This document shows, piece by piece, positions 18,630 to 29,067 of a DNA stretch of 64,000 bases. The stretch is from Symsagittifera roscoffensis (Eukaryota > Xenacoelomorpha > Acoela > Convolutidae). A program made the translations under genes and the position numbers. The stretch spans positions 56,924,759-56,988,758 of the forward strand of contig NC_087063.1 in NCBI RefSeq assembly GCF_963678635.1, written 5' to 3'. The notes under the pieces are model-generated. The model saw only the letters and a program-made list of their open reading frames with translations, was not told the origin of the DNA and searched no databases. Positions within the stretch are counted from its first letter, which is position 1. Each line of letters starts with the position of its first letter.

Positions 18630-21148
18630 ATGGAGATGACAAGAGATATGGGAAACTGAAGGCCCCAATAGGCGACGGCCTGTTTGCAGCTTATGATCCC
18701 TTAGATATGAAAGCTGCCAAGTATCTGATTGTGGCCAGTTCCGATTATCTCTGTACGCCCCGTTCTCTCTTTTGGCCCGACGTGATTTTCTTGACGGCGC
18801 CTAAATTGGACTGGGGACAGGCAATAGGCATGATGATAAGTGTACGAAGGGTGGTCAGCATGGAGCCGCAGGTGATAGTGGTTGCAGGCTCAAATGATCA
18901 TCTGCAAAGCAGGGGCTTGTTGACACGTCTGACGGATGGGTCGATCCCGAGCAACGAGGTCATAGGGGAGGCGATAATGACATTGCTCTCGGCGATGGCT
19001 GAGGTAGAAACAGCAGCAAAACAACGTTTCACCCAAAATGTAGTGAAGGTGGTCTTTGTGTTGTCACCAGTGTACGCTGCATTGCCAGAACCCCTTCAGT
19101 TTGTGTACACGATGGTCACAACGATAGCAGAGGGACGGTTCAACGTGATAATTCCTGCCCCGAACAGAGTGGTAGACCCAGACAATTACTATGCGTCCCG
19201 ATCTGAGCTTCCCGCCGTTTGGGCTGACATTTCCAATGCCATACATGGACTCAAAGATTGTAGCACAACTCGGTTGGTGCTAGATGAGGTTCTGGGGTTG
19301 GAGCTGTCCAACTTTGCTAGATTGTTGAAGTTAAGACCAGGGGTAGATGACGATCATCTGTTAGTTCAACAGGTGGCTGATGATCTCTGGTTCAGACAGA
19401 TGGATCATACCGAGAATGAGCAGGGCAGGACAGTCAGGAAGAACATGACGTCAGCGGAAGAAGATCTCATGGCAATGGCTTTGCGCACGAAGCCGCACAA
19501 CAACGTATGGTTGTACTTGTCACCAAGGCTGTGCACCTTGGGTGAGGACACGTTCCAGCAGGCGCCGGCAGTGATAAAAGAGATACACGTGTATCTGAAG
19601 AACTTGTTTGATGCCCGGGAGTTAGCTGGGGGCTTGATGTTGAAATTGATGCAGGACGTAAACACGATGTCACTGGACAAGTTCCAAGCTGACGTGCTAG
19701 CCACGAGGGCCGAGTATGAACGATCGGATGCCATCTTGGGTGGAATGGGAGTGGGATGGACGCCATCCTTCCTGTCGACGTGCTATCCTAGGGCATCCCG
19801 GAACCTGATCGCGAGTTTCGTCAAAGACATCAGGAAGTTGTCGATTGGCCTGATATTAGCCCTATACGTGACATTTGGTCATGAAAATTTCGTGAAGGGA
19901 CCGGCGAATCTCTTCACCCAAGCGTTGGCAGATTTGAGATTGGATGGACTCCTGACTCTGATTGCCATGACCTACGGTCGACTGGGTGATTTGCTTGTGC
20001 TGTTGCGTTACCCTGAACAACTTCAGGGACCAAGTCGTGAGTTAAATGCACAGTTGGAAACCGCCTCGCTCAGGAAGATGAAAGACTGGAGGACTCTCCT
20101 GCTCCAATATCTGTTGCAACAGAACAGAAGCGTCACGGGAGAAGATAAGGTGGCGAAGGATGCGGGTGAATGTAAGCAGTATTGTGGCATGCCTTTGCTG
20201 ACAGATTTGGCTGTCATGATGCGGATCGATCCGTTGGCTCTGATTCACGGACTGCGGGAATTCGTCACGGTGGTGTATGGACCGGTGATGTCTTTCGCGT
20301 TCCCGGACGTGCAAGTCAAGGCATACAGGAATTCTGTGCTGTATGTCAACCTGGTCTCAGTCGTGGACTGTTCCGTGCTGAATTGGGTAGAGCAGCGGGA
20401 GCTGAGGGGGCTGGTCAGCGACGATAGGCTGTTCGGAAGAATAGCTGAGCCAGGTTGGGTGTTGATGGATTTCAACAACCACTTCAAGTGCCGAATGGGC
20501 CGTGAGGACCTTTCTCACATCCAGTTTAACCCGAAGCTTTGGAATTTGAGACCAGTAGTGAAGGATACAGGGGCGGCTATGGGAGTCCCACTCTTACCAG
20601 AGGCCTATGCACACGCGAAAGAGAACCAGCAAGCGTGGCTTTCAGGGTCTAGGCCGCTGCCGGACCAATGCCCTCGATATTCACCGACAAGGAGGATGTT
20701 GTTGGGAGTCACATCTCCCAGCATTGCCCCTCGCATCGGAGCAGCTCGTGATGCAGAGAAGAGAATGCTGAAGTGGAGCGAAGGGATGGAGCCGCGCTTC
20801 ATCAGCTGGAATGTTGCAGCCGCGCACACGTTTGACTTCTCATTTCCTGATGCTTGGAGTAGGAAAAAGATCAAGGCACTACCTTCCAGGAGACCAGAGG
20901 TCTCGGCTGAAATGTGGAACGAAGTGTATACTCCCACGGATGATTTATCAAGACTGAAGTGGTCAGGAGAGGCGAAAGTAGTGATGCTGGAACTGGCAAA
21001 GGAGAGCAGAGGAGGCTCATACATAACGATAGAGGATCTGGCACCACATGGCGAGGAGTCCGTAGAATTCCTGGTGAACGATGAATTGTTTTATCAGGCA
21101 GGAGACATGACCGTACCGGCTCGGCCGGACTCGGGCATAGACACATGA
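18630..21148 (+). CDS. Second coding block, large central fragment with possible SGNH-like fold
   Basis: The frame is open from about 18575 and the first ATG is at 18707, but the upstream sequence already looks coding (KLKAPIGDGLFAAYDPLDMK). The first 200 residues alternate hydrophobic strands and helices: YLIVASSDYL, PQVIVVAGSNDHL, VVKVVFVLSPVY and FNVIIPAPN. The G-x-N-D in VVAGSNDH resembles block III of SGNH/GDSL hydrolases, and esterase domains are known in some retrotransposon ORFs. A block-V Asp-x-x-His is not visible, so this is only a suggestion. The remaining 600 residues are mostly helical, with no recognised family. It ends in a TGA (21146-21148), after which the frame continues. 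Confidence 0.55.
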
Positions 21149-22138
21149 CAAGGCCCTTCAGGGCCCAAGCCGAAACCTGATGCAGGTGATGATGAATTGA
21201 TGGATCAGGGCGATAACGATAACGACATCGAGGGAAAGACGGGGAAACCGGGTGAGACTGATCTAGTAGCGTTGGAGAGAGACTTGCTAGAATACCGGTT
21301 CAGTGAAGACGACGATGGGGAAGTCGATGGGAGTCTATTGCTGATGACGCCATCGTCTTTCATGTCCCCTACAAAGGAGGCGTCGGCCGACTTATCCCCG
21401 ATGGACCCAATAAGCCAGGCGAGAGAATGCCGAAGCAGGGATCCGCAGAGATTGCTCCATGAGTCACCGAGGAGGAGAAAAATCGAAGAATCAATGAGGG
21501 TATCCTTCCTGAGTATGCTACCGGAAGAGGAATGGGGGAGATATCAGAGTGAATTAGAAGGCAAGACAGGGGCAACCTGGAGCCGAGTGAACTTCATGGA
21601 AAGGTCATGGGACGTGATACGACGATATGGGACGCAGTCCATAATGAAGGTGGGATTGAACCAACCCATCATGCGTGAGGTCCTGCAGAAAATAGTGAAC
21701 TCCATGGAGTCGGATGTTCTGACCGAGTCAGTTACAGAAGACAGTGCCGATGATCAGCAGGTCACAAAAAAATTACCCGTTAGACGAGCCAGAAAGGGGC
21801 TGAAGCGACTAAAAGGGAAGACAGGAAGTCGAGCCGTGAACCCGAGAGTGGTGAAGTCGAAAGCCAGTGCAGTGGTGGCCTCTTTAACGAGCGCAGGTCG
21901 TTCATGCGAGAGCGGGCAAGGAGATGGTGCGACACTGACAGGGGGAGAAAAAGAGAATCTGATACCCCCTATGCTCTTGGCAGGTCTGACCACGACAGCC
22001 ATGAAATCGAAGAAGACAGCACGAACCTTGGCAGACACTAAGTTAGAGATGGAGATCATCAGTCAATGTGGATCTGGAGGACTTGAAGATTACAGGCCCT
22101 CGCGAACCAACATGGCCAAGTTGAAACTGGAAGGATAA
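21149..22138 (+). CDS. Second coding block, charged linker fragment
   Basis: This continues the frame of 18630-21148 after its TGA. It is acidic and low in complexity at first (MDQGDNDNDIEGKTGKPGE), then has a short ordered piece (MLPEEEWGRYQSELEGKTGA, SIMKVGLNQPIMREVLQKI) and a very basic stretch (VRRARKGLKRLKGKTGSRA) that could bind nucleic acid. It ends at a TAA (22136-22138), six codons after which the same frame has no further interruption for 2.8 kb. No family recognised. Confidence 0.55.
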   Translation, partial: QGPSGPKPKPDAGDDELMDQGDNDNDIEGKTGKPGETDLVALERDLLEYRFSEDDDGEVDGSLLLMTPSSFMSPTKEASADLSPMDPISQARECRSRDPQRLLHESPRRRKIEESMRVSFLSMLPEEEWGRYQSELEGKTGATWSRVNFMERSWDVIRRYGTQSIMKVGLNQPIMREVLQKIVNSMESDVLTESVTEDSADDQQVTKKLPVRRARKGLKRLKGKTGSRAVNPRVVKSKASAVVASLTSAGRSCESGQGDGATLTGGEKENLIPPMLLAGLTTTAMKSKKTARTLADTKLEMEIISQCGSGGLEDYRPSRTNMAKLKLEG

Positions 22139-24982
22139 CTCGACGTGGTCGAGTACAGTCGAGTCACTGTGCCGGAATCGGTCCACATGGGAGATCCAGC
22201 AGGGGGTTATGTGGAGATGTTGAAAGCGAGAAACTCCGCGAGAGGGCACCTGATGGCTTGGAGCGAGAAGCGAGCCATGCAGGAATATCTGAAAGAGCTT
22301 ACGGAGAATTCAAACTCAAATCGGAAAGAATACGGTACGGTAATGTCCTCTGAAGCGAACGAAATCGGATTAGAAAAACTACTAGAAAATTTTTGGAGGG
22401 CGGCCCTCCAGAGATACTTCGACGAGACGATGCATGCACCTGCGACGGTGGCAGCGTACCTGGCTCATCCTTGCATGAGAACCGATCTGCAAGTACGGTT
22501 GGCTTGGTGCTTGATGGGCATCAAGAAGGCGGAATATGAAGCCAGTAATGATTCGAAATCACGGGAACAGGAGCTGGAGTTGATGGAAGCTCTGCGAGCG
22601 TTGATTTCAAAAGACGATTCTGCGATAGCATGGGCTAAGCGTAAGGATGCCCTTTGCTTTGTCAGGTTCGTGGTGGATCGTATCCCCACTCCTGTTTTGG
22701 GAGAATGTATAAAGATCATTCGGCAAAAGGGAGTTGATTGCGAAAGGAACTTCCTTAGGGCACTCCTGGAACTATATCAGGATATGCCGTTGACTTTACC
22801 AAAAAAGGAGTCGAATGACATGGAGAGCTATCGCAAGTTGGAAGAAGTGAGAAGATATTCCAACAAAGAATTGAAAGTGAGCAGGGAGTTGATTGAAGCA
22901 GTCAAGGGACAAAAAGATTTTGCAACACTAGGAAGACTGAAGTCGTTCCAATATGTGTCTGGCATACCGGGGATGGCGTATAATCCCTTCGTGAATGAAG
23001 AAGCCAGGGAAGCGTACTTCGACTATGAGCAAGTCACAGTACTCAATTTCTGGGTTGAACGGATTAAAGAAACTGGAATGCTGATGGTGGAACAACCCAA
23101 GCTGGGAATTATCTTGGAAGAACGAGTGGTCGAACCTTCGGTTCCCGAGCTAAAGGGGCAAGTGAGTTTTGATTGTGGTTCTTGGGACGGTCCCTTGAAA
23201 ACCAGTCTAGTAACGATGTGGGAACTCATGAAGCCTTCTTGGTGTCCTCATCCTAACGCCGGTTTAATCTGGGACATGACGGCGGATATCACGTTAGACC
23301 TGGATGATGACGCGAGTTTACATGATCTGGCCATGATACACTATCTGCTGGCCATGAGGTTGACGAAGCGGAAGAGCAACACATCCACGGAGCTATCCGA
23401 GGAAAGTCCATCGAGCATTTGGTTGAAGCAAGGCACATGCTTGGCTCAACATAGTGGGATGGAAGGACATGTTTGTAACTTGGGGCACTGCCTGATTACG
23501 CTGAGCGAGCAGCATCGACAACTGGCACGATTGTACGGAAGATTGAGCATGTCGGATAAGAATGGCATGGAGTTGGTCGCGGACTGTCATGGGGTGACGG
23601 ATGTAAACTTGACCACAGCCTTGGGATTTTGTAGCATGACGAGTTCGATAGAATCGCTTGAGCGCCTGGAGCGTGCCAAAGAGCTAGTGACGTCCCTCAG
23701 CGTGGAAGTGTTTCCTGGAGCATTGCAGACAGAGCAGAAGATCGGAGGCTGGCGAGAAGCTCTGGAGAACGAAATGAATCTGAAATATAGTGAAGCCTAT
23801 CATAAACCTACTGGTTCAAAATATCTGGTGGGTTCAAGCTCCGCACCATATTGCAGTAGTAGGTATCCTACACACATGGTGGTGATGGATGCGAGGACAC
23901 AGCAGGTGTTGATTGACCAACTTTTCTCTGTGCCAAAGTGCGTGAGGTTGGCCAGAATGTCGGAGAGGTCATATGATTTGTTGGCAAAGATCTTTCGGGC
24001 AGTCCCGAAGAGATCTGAAGGCGAGTTGCAAGACGTAGTGGGTGAAGAGTTTCTGAGATTGAACGAAGGTAATGTGAGTGAGTTCCAGAAGCAGAAAGCG
24101 AGTGGAGCGTTACCCACTGAACTCCCCATCATAGAAGAGAAAGACGACTTACACAGAATTCTGATGGAGGTGGAACCGTTGCTGGGAGCCTCAGGGTATC
24201 GGACCCGAAGGAACATAGTGAGAACCCATGGGGAGTATCCTTGCCACTGCTTGGCGCAGACGTTGTGGTACCCCAAACGCGGGAATCTGATGCTAGTATG
24301 GGACGTGGAAGAGTTGTACTCTACGGGGTTTCCCGATCAGAATCCACAGGTGTCAATCGTGGTGGTTAGTACCATGCTGGCAGTGAGATGGTTGGAGGCT
24401 AACGCGGACACAAGTGAACAGGAGACGGCCGTGCCGACTCCTGAGCAGCTGAGCAACGTGAAGATGAGTCGTGAATTGGATCTTTTCAGAACCACCTGCA
24501 AGGTTCTGAGAATACCTAAAGCCATTGAAAGAATATGGTCAAGGCAAAGACTGATGCCTAGGTTCCGTGCAGTGATGACATCGTGGATGTATGAACGCGC
24601 GAAGCGTCATATGTCGAGGAACACGGAAGCCTATCAATCTTTCCAGCTAGATATAGGACCAGGAGCCTATAAGAGAGCATTCCTGACGCACAGAAACGCG
24701 GTCACCACGGCGGTGAAGCGAGTAGCTGGAGCGCCTTGTGTAACTGAAGATGAGAAGAAAGAGGTCTTAAGAGCTGACCTAGAACGAAACGTGAGCCTGT
24801 GTCTTCACAACAGCTTTTGCAGGAACCGGGAGCAAAAGGTTAATGTTGACTCGCTACCTTGTTGCAAACCGAGGCTGTTGGAACAGGAGAGTTGGGGCAC
24901 GACCCGCAACTCCATGGACATGTTGGAGAAAGTATTAGAAGACAGCGAAGCTGAAGAGCAGGATGGAGAAGCGATGGAGTGA
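22139..24982 (+). CDS. Second coding block, C-terminal 945-residue fragment
   Basis: This is the same frame as the two preceding fragments and ends at the TGA at 24980, about 30 bases before the polypurine tract, so it fills the element to its 3' end. It is largely helical, with a run of conserved-looking Cys, His and Trp residues (SWCPHPNAGLIWDM, CHGVTDVNLTTALGFCSM, YPCHCLAQTLWYPKRGN). There is no signal peptide or transmembrane segment, so an envelope protein is unlikely. The codon-level integrity over 2.8 kb argues that it was under selection until recently. Function unknown. Confidence 0.6.
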   Translation, partial: LDVVEYSRVTVPESVHMGDPAGGYVEMLKARNSARGHLMAWSEKRAMQEYLKELTENSNSNRKEYGTVMSSEANEIGLEKLLENFWRAALQRYFDETMHAPATVAAYLAHPCMRTDLQVRLAWCLMGIKKAEYEASNDSKSREQELELMEALRALISKDDSAIAWAKRKDALCFVRFVVDRIPTPVLGECIKIIRQKGVDCERNFLRALLELYQDMPLTLPKKESNDMESYRKLEEVRRYSNKELKVSRELIEAVKGQKDFATLGRLKSFQYVSGIPGMAYNPFVNEEAREAYFDYEQVTVLNFWVERIKETGMLMVEQPKLGIILEERVVEPSVPELKGQVSFDCGSWDGPLKTSLVTMWELMKPSWCPHPNAGLIWDMTADITLDLDDDASLHDLAMIHYLLAMRLTKRKSNTSTELSEESPSSIWLKQGTCLAQHSGMEGHVCNLGHCLITLSEQHRQLARLYGRLSMSDKNGMELVADCHGVTDVNLTTALGFCSMTSSIESLERLERAKELVTSLSVEVFPGALQTEQKIGGWREALENEMNLKYSEAYHKPTGSKYLVGSSSAPYCSSRYPTHMVVMDARTQQVLIDQLFSVPKCVRLARMSERSYDLLAKIFRAVPKRSEGELQDVVGEEFLRLNEGNVSEFQKQKASGALPTELPIIEEKDDLHRILMEVEPLLGASGYRTRRNIVRTHGEYPCHCLAQTLWYPKRGNLMLVWDVEELYSTGFPDQNPQVSIVVVSTMLAVRWLEANADTSEQETAVPTPEQLSNVKMSRELDLFRTTCKVLRIPKAIERIWSRQRLMPRFRAVMTSWMYERAKRHMSRNTEAYQSFQLDIGPGAYKRAFLTHRNAVTTAVKRVAGAPCVTEDEKKEVLRADLERNVSLCLHNSFCRNREQKVNVDSLPCCKPRLLEQESWGTTRNSMDMLEKVLEDSEAEEQDGEAME

Positions 24983-25014
24983 AGATTATGAACGAAGAGA
25001 ACAAGTGAAGACGT

Positions 25015-25046
25015 GAGCAAAGAAGAGAAGAGAAGGAGAAAAAAAA
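25015..25046 (+). other. Polypurine tract
   Basis: An almost uninterrupted purine run (GAAGAGAAGAGAAGGAGAAA and flanks) lies just after the last ORF and just before the proposed 3' LTR start. This is the expected site for plus-strand DNA priming in LTR elements. Confidence 0.65.
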
Positions 25047-25048
25047 CT

Positions 25049-26337
25049 TGATTGTCTTTGTGTGTTAAAACTTGAACCAATCAACCAAGTTTTGATTATT
25101 GAACTTGTTAAACTTTTTGTTTTGATTTAGTTTGGTCAAACCAAACTTTGAAAATTGTTACAATTGTTAAAATTGTTGAAAGAAAATTTTAGTTATACTA
25201 TTTATGTATATATATAGAACATAGGTGAGTATATTTACCTATTTAAACACGACTGAAGTTTTTAACCTGTGTAAGACACAATTTCACTGTGTGGCGACAT
25301 GGTAAGATTGAGTAAACTCGCTCGAGAAGGGTGAGTAACTCAATAACTTTCCTAGCCACAGAGTTTCTTACTTTTGGTGATTATACTTGATGAGTGACGT
25401 TAAGTTAATTTTAACGGGTGCGTGACCGTGCCAGGTCCCAACTTTTTAATCACAAAGAGCGAAAAGAAGTTTTATGGCAAGACGACGGAAGTAGTCAGAA
25501 AAGAAATTTTATCTAGGACACTCCTCATGGTGCAAATTTTGTGAAAATGTTGAAAGGCAGTGAAATGTAGTATGATGCCATTTGTGAATACGTAGTGAGT
25601 TGAGGTGGAGTAGATAAATTTCATTTTCTTATGCGATTTGTAAGATTGGTTATAGAGAATTGGAACATTACTTGAAAACGGTCGCACAAGAGACGAAAAA
25701 TACGAAGCCTCTTATCGTGGCAACAACACACGATAAGACTCTTAGCATTGGAGATTGGTGGAGAAGGAAGCTTCAGTGGGGAAGAAATATTCCACGGAAC
25801 CCTCCCGTGCCACAAATTGGAAGAGATAAGAACGTTATCTCAGGAAGATTACGGGAGCGGAGGCTTGGTCCCCCAGAGACTGTTTTATGTGAAGGGACTA
25901 TATAAAACTAACTTTGTAGCTACTTGGATGTCGTAGAAGTCTGAATTAACACCGGTATAATTTGATATTTTAGAATATGAGTAGCTAGAAAGAGGAAAGG
26001 GTCAATCCATCTCCAATGGATTTAATATAGAACTGTCACACAAAAACATATTAAAATAGGTTGTTCGAGCCGTGTTTTTAATGTCAATCACGTAGTCTGA
26101 GGATCCGAGACTCAGCTATGTGGTTGTGTTCGCATGTAAACGAAAGCTGATCAAAAGTCGTTTGACTGATGGCCTAAAAATAGTAACTTTTTACTTAGCC
26201 CTAAACAGACCAGAAAATCAACTGGCAAGGTCGAGACGGTGAAAAACGAGTAGGATTAAGGTAACTGACGCCTGTCAGTCGTTAATAAGTACTTTTTCTA
26301 CGCTCCGTCGCTGTGTAGTATTTGGGCGAATGTTACA
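25049..26337 (+). repeat. 3' LTR of giant element
   Basis: The right end is exact: it ends in TGTTACA at 26337, where identity with the 5' LTR end stops. The left end is inferred from the first TG after the polypurine tract (25049), giving about 1.29 kb. No protein is encoded. A TATA box lies at 25898-25907. The start cannot be confirmed because the 5' LTR is in the N gap. Confidence 0.7.
25898..25907 (+). promoter_or_regulatory. TATA box of LTR promoter
   Basis: CTATATAAAA sits in the LTR about 440 bases before its end, a plausible U3/R layout with transcription starting near 25930. No AATAAA signal was found downstream with confidence. Confidence 0.55.
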
Positions 26338-27812
26338 AATATAATTAACAAAATTATCCAAAATGTACAAACTGAATGCCTCAGATCACTAATAGTTCAG
26401 CAAAGATGTCAAAAATTAACAGCACTAGGTTCAAACTGTTTAAAAGGCAATGACTTTATACAAATTCAGGCTTGATTGTTTAAATCTACTAAATAATGCA
26501 CGTTTTTAGCTCGCATTTGAAGTAAATGCTAGACTTGAATTGCCGGAAATAAAAATCATGAAATTCTGATTAGCATTGACATATTTCGGATCAAAAATAA
26601 CCCTAAGATTAGTTTTCACCGTTACAATAATCGACAAAAAGAGGTGAAAATTGTTGCTGTTTAATGCACGGGCGAATCTATGATTTTCTCGAGGTCTAAA
26701 CGCGTTTTTAGGCACTTTTTAGAAAATTTTGACCAACAAAATTGCGTTTTTTTGGCGCGCGCTCCCCCCTCAAAGTTAGTATATGTGGCGCCTAACGCGT
26801 CTTTAGAAAACTTTCAGGGTCCGTCACCAAATATGGATATCTCAAAATAGTACAAAGGGGGGACCCTTTGGGTCGGCAGGGGGTCGACTCCATGGGGGGA
26901 GGGCGTCCACCCCTGGTTTAATGTAATTTTTGATCCAATTAGATTTTGATAATGTGTTCATTCAAATCAAAAACAAAATACAAGTTTAATTAGAGCCAGT
27001 ATTGGCTTTGTCTAAGTGGCGTTTTGTTGACTGTGTTAACAGAAACTGTAGTTGGAATGTTGTTGTTGCTATGCATCATATTCGGACTAGTTTGGGCTCG
27101 GTGATCGTAATTGTTATGCCGCGAAGTGTAGCGATCGTACTCATCCACTACCGGGACTGTTCGTGTCTCAATGTGATCTCTCGAATCCACTCGTACTACT
27201 GCTTTAATTGTCGGGTGATGCGACACACCAACTGGGGAGTCTCTGTACCTCTCAGAAATGACATCGTCATTGTACCCAGGGGGGTAAGCTGTTCCCGGAC
27301 CTGCTCCGGAGGACCAGTCACTTCCACTGTACCCGCTATGCAAGGGATCCACTTCAAAACTTTGGTTATAATCTGACGCCGTTACTAGTCGTGTCTCGCT
27401 GACTGTAGGGAAATTTCTGGGAAATGTTCCTCTGTTAGAGGCGGTGTTCTAGACCATAGTTGGAAATGAATTACCGTTCAAAGCACCATTGAGCCGGTCG
27501 GATGGCAAAGGAGTGCCGTGGTGTATCTGATGAGCATCTCTGTATTCGTTTTTCATCTGGTTTAAGTACTGTGGTGATTGACCTTTGAACTTTTCGTCTA
27601 TAAACAGATCATCGCTTTGCGACTTGGACGGTCCGTTTTTGAGACCAAGCAGTGGAAACTGTTGAGCATTGGCGTCGTTGCGACTGCCTTAAAGCGGCAT
27701 GAACATTCCATTTTTGGAGTATTCCATTGGAGTTGCCATAGACCCCGGACTTTTTTCCACTTGGTTATTCATGCTACGCTTCCTCTGTTGTCTACGCATT
27801 AGGAATACTCTT
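26338..27812 (-). pseudogene. Partial duplicate of CSPG4-like 3' end, disabled
   Basis: This segment is colinear and nearly identical with 30563-32048, covering the 3' flank, the stop codon and about 270 codons of the proteoglycan tail. It ends inside the transmembrane coding region at a TA microsatellite. On the minus strand it still reads the C-terminus up to SQYWL with stop at 26990, but it has two in-frame stops: TAG at about 27450 (in the TMV-NTAS context) and TAA at about 27690 (after MPL). It has no start or splice context, so it is a dead fragment. Its left edge coincides with the right end of the giant LTR. Confidence 0.9.
26667..26915. mobile_element. hAT-type MITE in the duplicated segment
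   Basis: 249 bp flanked by the 8-bp direct repeat GTTTAATG (26659-26666 and 26916-26923). It starts CACGGGCGAATCTATGATTT and ends CACCCCTG, related to the better-preserved copy at 45023. The insertion is shared with 30893-31154, so it predates the duplication. Confidence 0.75.
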
Positions 27813-27905
27813 TATATATATATATTATCTATATATATATATGTAGATATGTATAATTATTCATGCATATATAAATATTTATACGTATATACATATATAT
27901 ATTTA

Positions 27906-27951
<46 letters not shown>

Positions 27952-28005
27952 TAATCATAATTATACAAATATATTATATTTATATCTCTAAAAATTTGTA
28001 ATATA
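27811..28005. repeat. TA microsatellite
   Basis: About 190 bases of TA/TATA-rich simple repeat sit exactly between the broken end of the proteoglycan duplicate and the truncated end of gypsy copy G2. The position suggests a rearrangement junction. Any ORF here is an artefact of the repeat. Confidence 0.9.
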
Positions 28006-29050
28006 TGTTAAAAAAATTTTGGAAAGCCCTTATACCCCGTTCAAAGGGTAGTGGTGAATACGCGTATCGTAAACCGAGTGTAGTGAATAATGTCTGGTTT
28101 GACTTGTCTGATTTCACCACTTGTGCGATATTGTCCAGAAGGAGATCTATGTTTGGCATTTGATATTTGTTTTTGTGTATGAATTTGTTATTCTTTTTGG
28201 AATCTAGGGCCAGTTTAACCGTTTGATCTTTTTGACTGTGATAACTATTGGGCTGATAAATTGTTTGTTTGAGCACTTATCGAGCTTGATAATGTGTTTT
28301 TGATCAATCAACTTGTTAAATTCCGCTTCGATTCTTTCTTGTAGATGTATTGGTATGTCTGCCCTTCTGTCGTACCGGTTCAAAGTCTTTATTGAATTGT
28401 GTTTTCATTACGTGGTGTTTTGACTTTCCTATTCGTACGCATAATTGTTGAAAATTATCCTTGACCCATTGTTTAATTTCATGGTTTGATTCGTTGCTTC
28501 GTTGTACCGTCGCTTCGTTGTACCCTGGGGGTTTCTTTGTCCTGAATTAGTTTTATGTCGATGCGTGGTAATAGGTTCTGTCCTATTATATTTGCTTTGT
28601 GGTTGTCCACTATAATGAACGGAGTATTTTCCATCCTCCCGACTCAATCCTAACTATTAGCCTGCCTTTAGTATGTACTGATTCACCGCTGTAACATGCT
28701 AAATTTCTGGCTGTATCCTCCGGTGGGATGTTTTTGAACATTGCCGTTTGATCATTTTGTTGTATTCGTTAAGCAGTTTTTTCGTTTATAAAAGACATTG
28801 GGCTGCCCGAGTCAGCAATCGCGAATAGTTCTGTTGTATTCGTCTTTAATTTTACAAGGTGTCCATTTAAGTCGTCTTCCGATACTGTTTTTGTGTTTTT
28901 GATTTCGAATGATTCCGATATTGCCATTACGGAAAATTCGTCTTTTTGATAGCTCTTCCAACCATTGTTTGTGGTGAACTCAGCATATGCGACCGGGTCG
29001 ATATCCGTCTCCATGTTCTCTATTTCTGTTTCCTCTTGCTGTTCCTCATT
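28006..29050 (-). pseudogene. G2 protease and truncated RT
   Basis: The protease box IADSGSPMSFINEKTA lies at about 28835-28770. RT begins in 28276-28010 with KNKYQMPNIDLLLDNIAQVV and TLGLRYAYSPLPFERG, corresponding to the first RT blocks of the intact copy, and then ends abruptly. The catalytic DD box, RNase H and integrase are missing. Protease and RT are in different frames, with stops between. Confidence 0.8.
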
Positions 29051-29067
29051 TGTATTTCCTAGGTAAT

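Larger units (their letters stand above)
3337..26337 (+). mobile_element. Giant Ty3/gypsy-type LTR retrotransposon with macro-like domain and extra 8.4-kb ORF
   Basis: Both ends carry the same 156-bp LTR terminus (3337-3492 and 26182-26337), five transitions apart by my count. Between them, in plus orientation, lie a primer-binding site, a 3.1-kb leader, gag, protease, RT (YVDD), RNase H, a long spacer, integrase (HHCC, DDE, GPF motif), a macro-like domain, a second giant coding block, a polypurine tract and a 3' LTR with a TATA box. Protease-RT-RNase H-integrase order is that of Ty3/gypsy (Metaviridae). At about 23 kb visible, or about 24 kb with a full 5' LTR, it is several times the usual 5-10 kb. 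Its coding part looks clearly richer in G+C than the AT-rich host DNA. Giant gypsy elements called Burro are described in planarian flatworms and Ogre in plants; whether this is related is not known to me. The copy is disabled by at least four frameshifts and several in-frame stops. Confidence 0.9.

Noticed and set aside
16593-24982. Envelope gene
   Set aside because: Position after pol would fit, but no signal peptide, transmembrane segment or furin-like site was seen in any segment.
26990-27352. Separate functional gene for a 120-residue protein
   Set aside because: It is the duplicated tail of the proteoglycan gene, with in-frame stops upstream and no start or splice context.
27699-28001. 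100-codon Tyr/Ile-rich frame
   Set aside because: Generated by the TA microsatellite.
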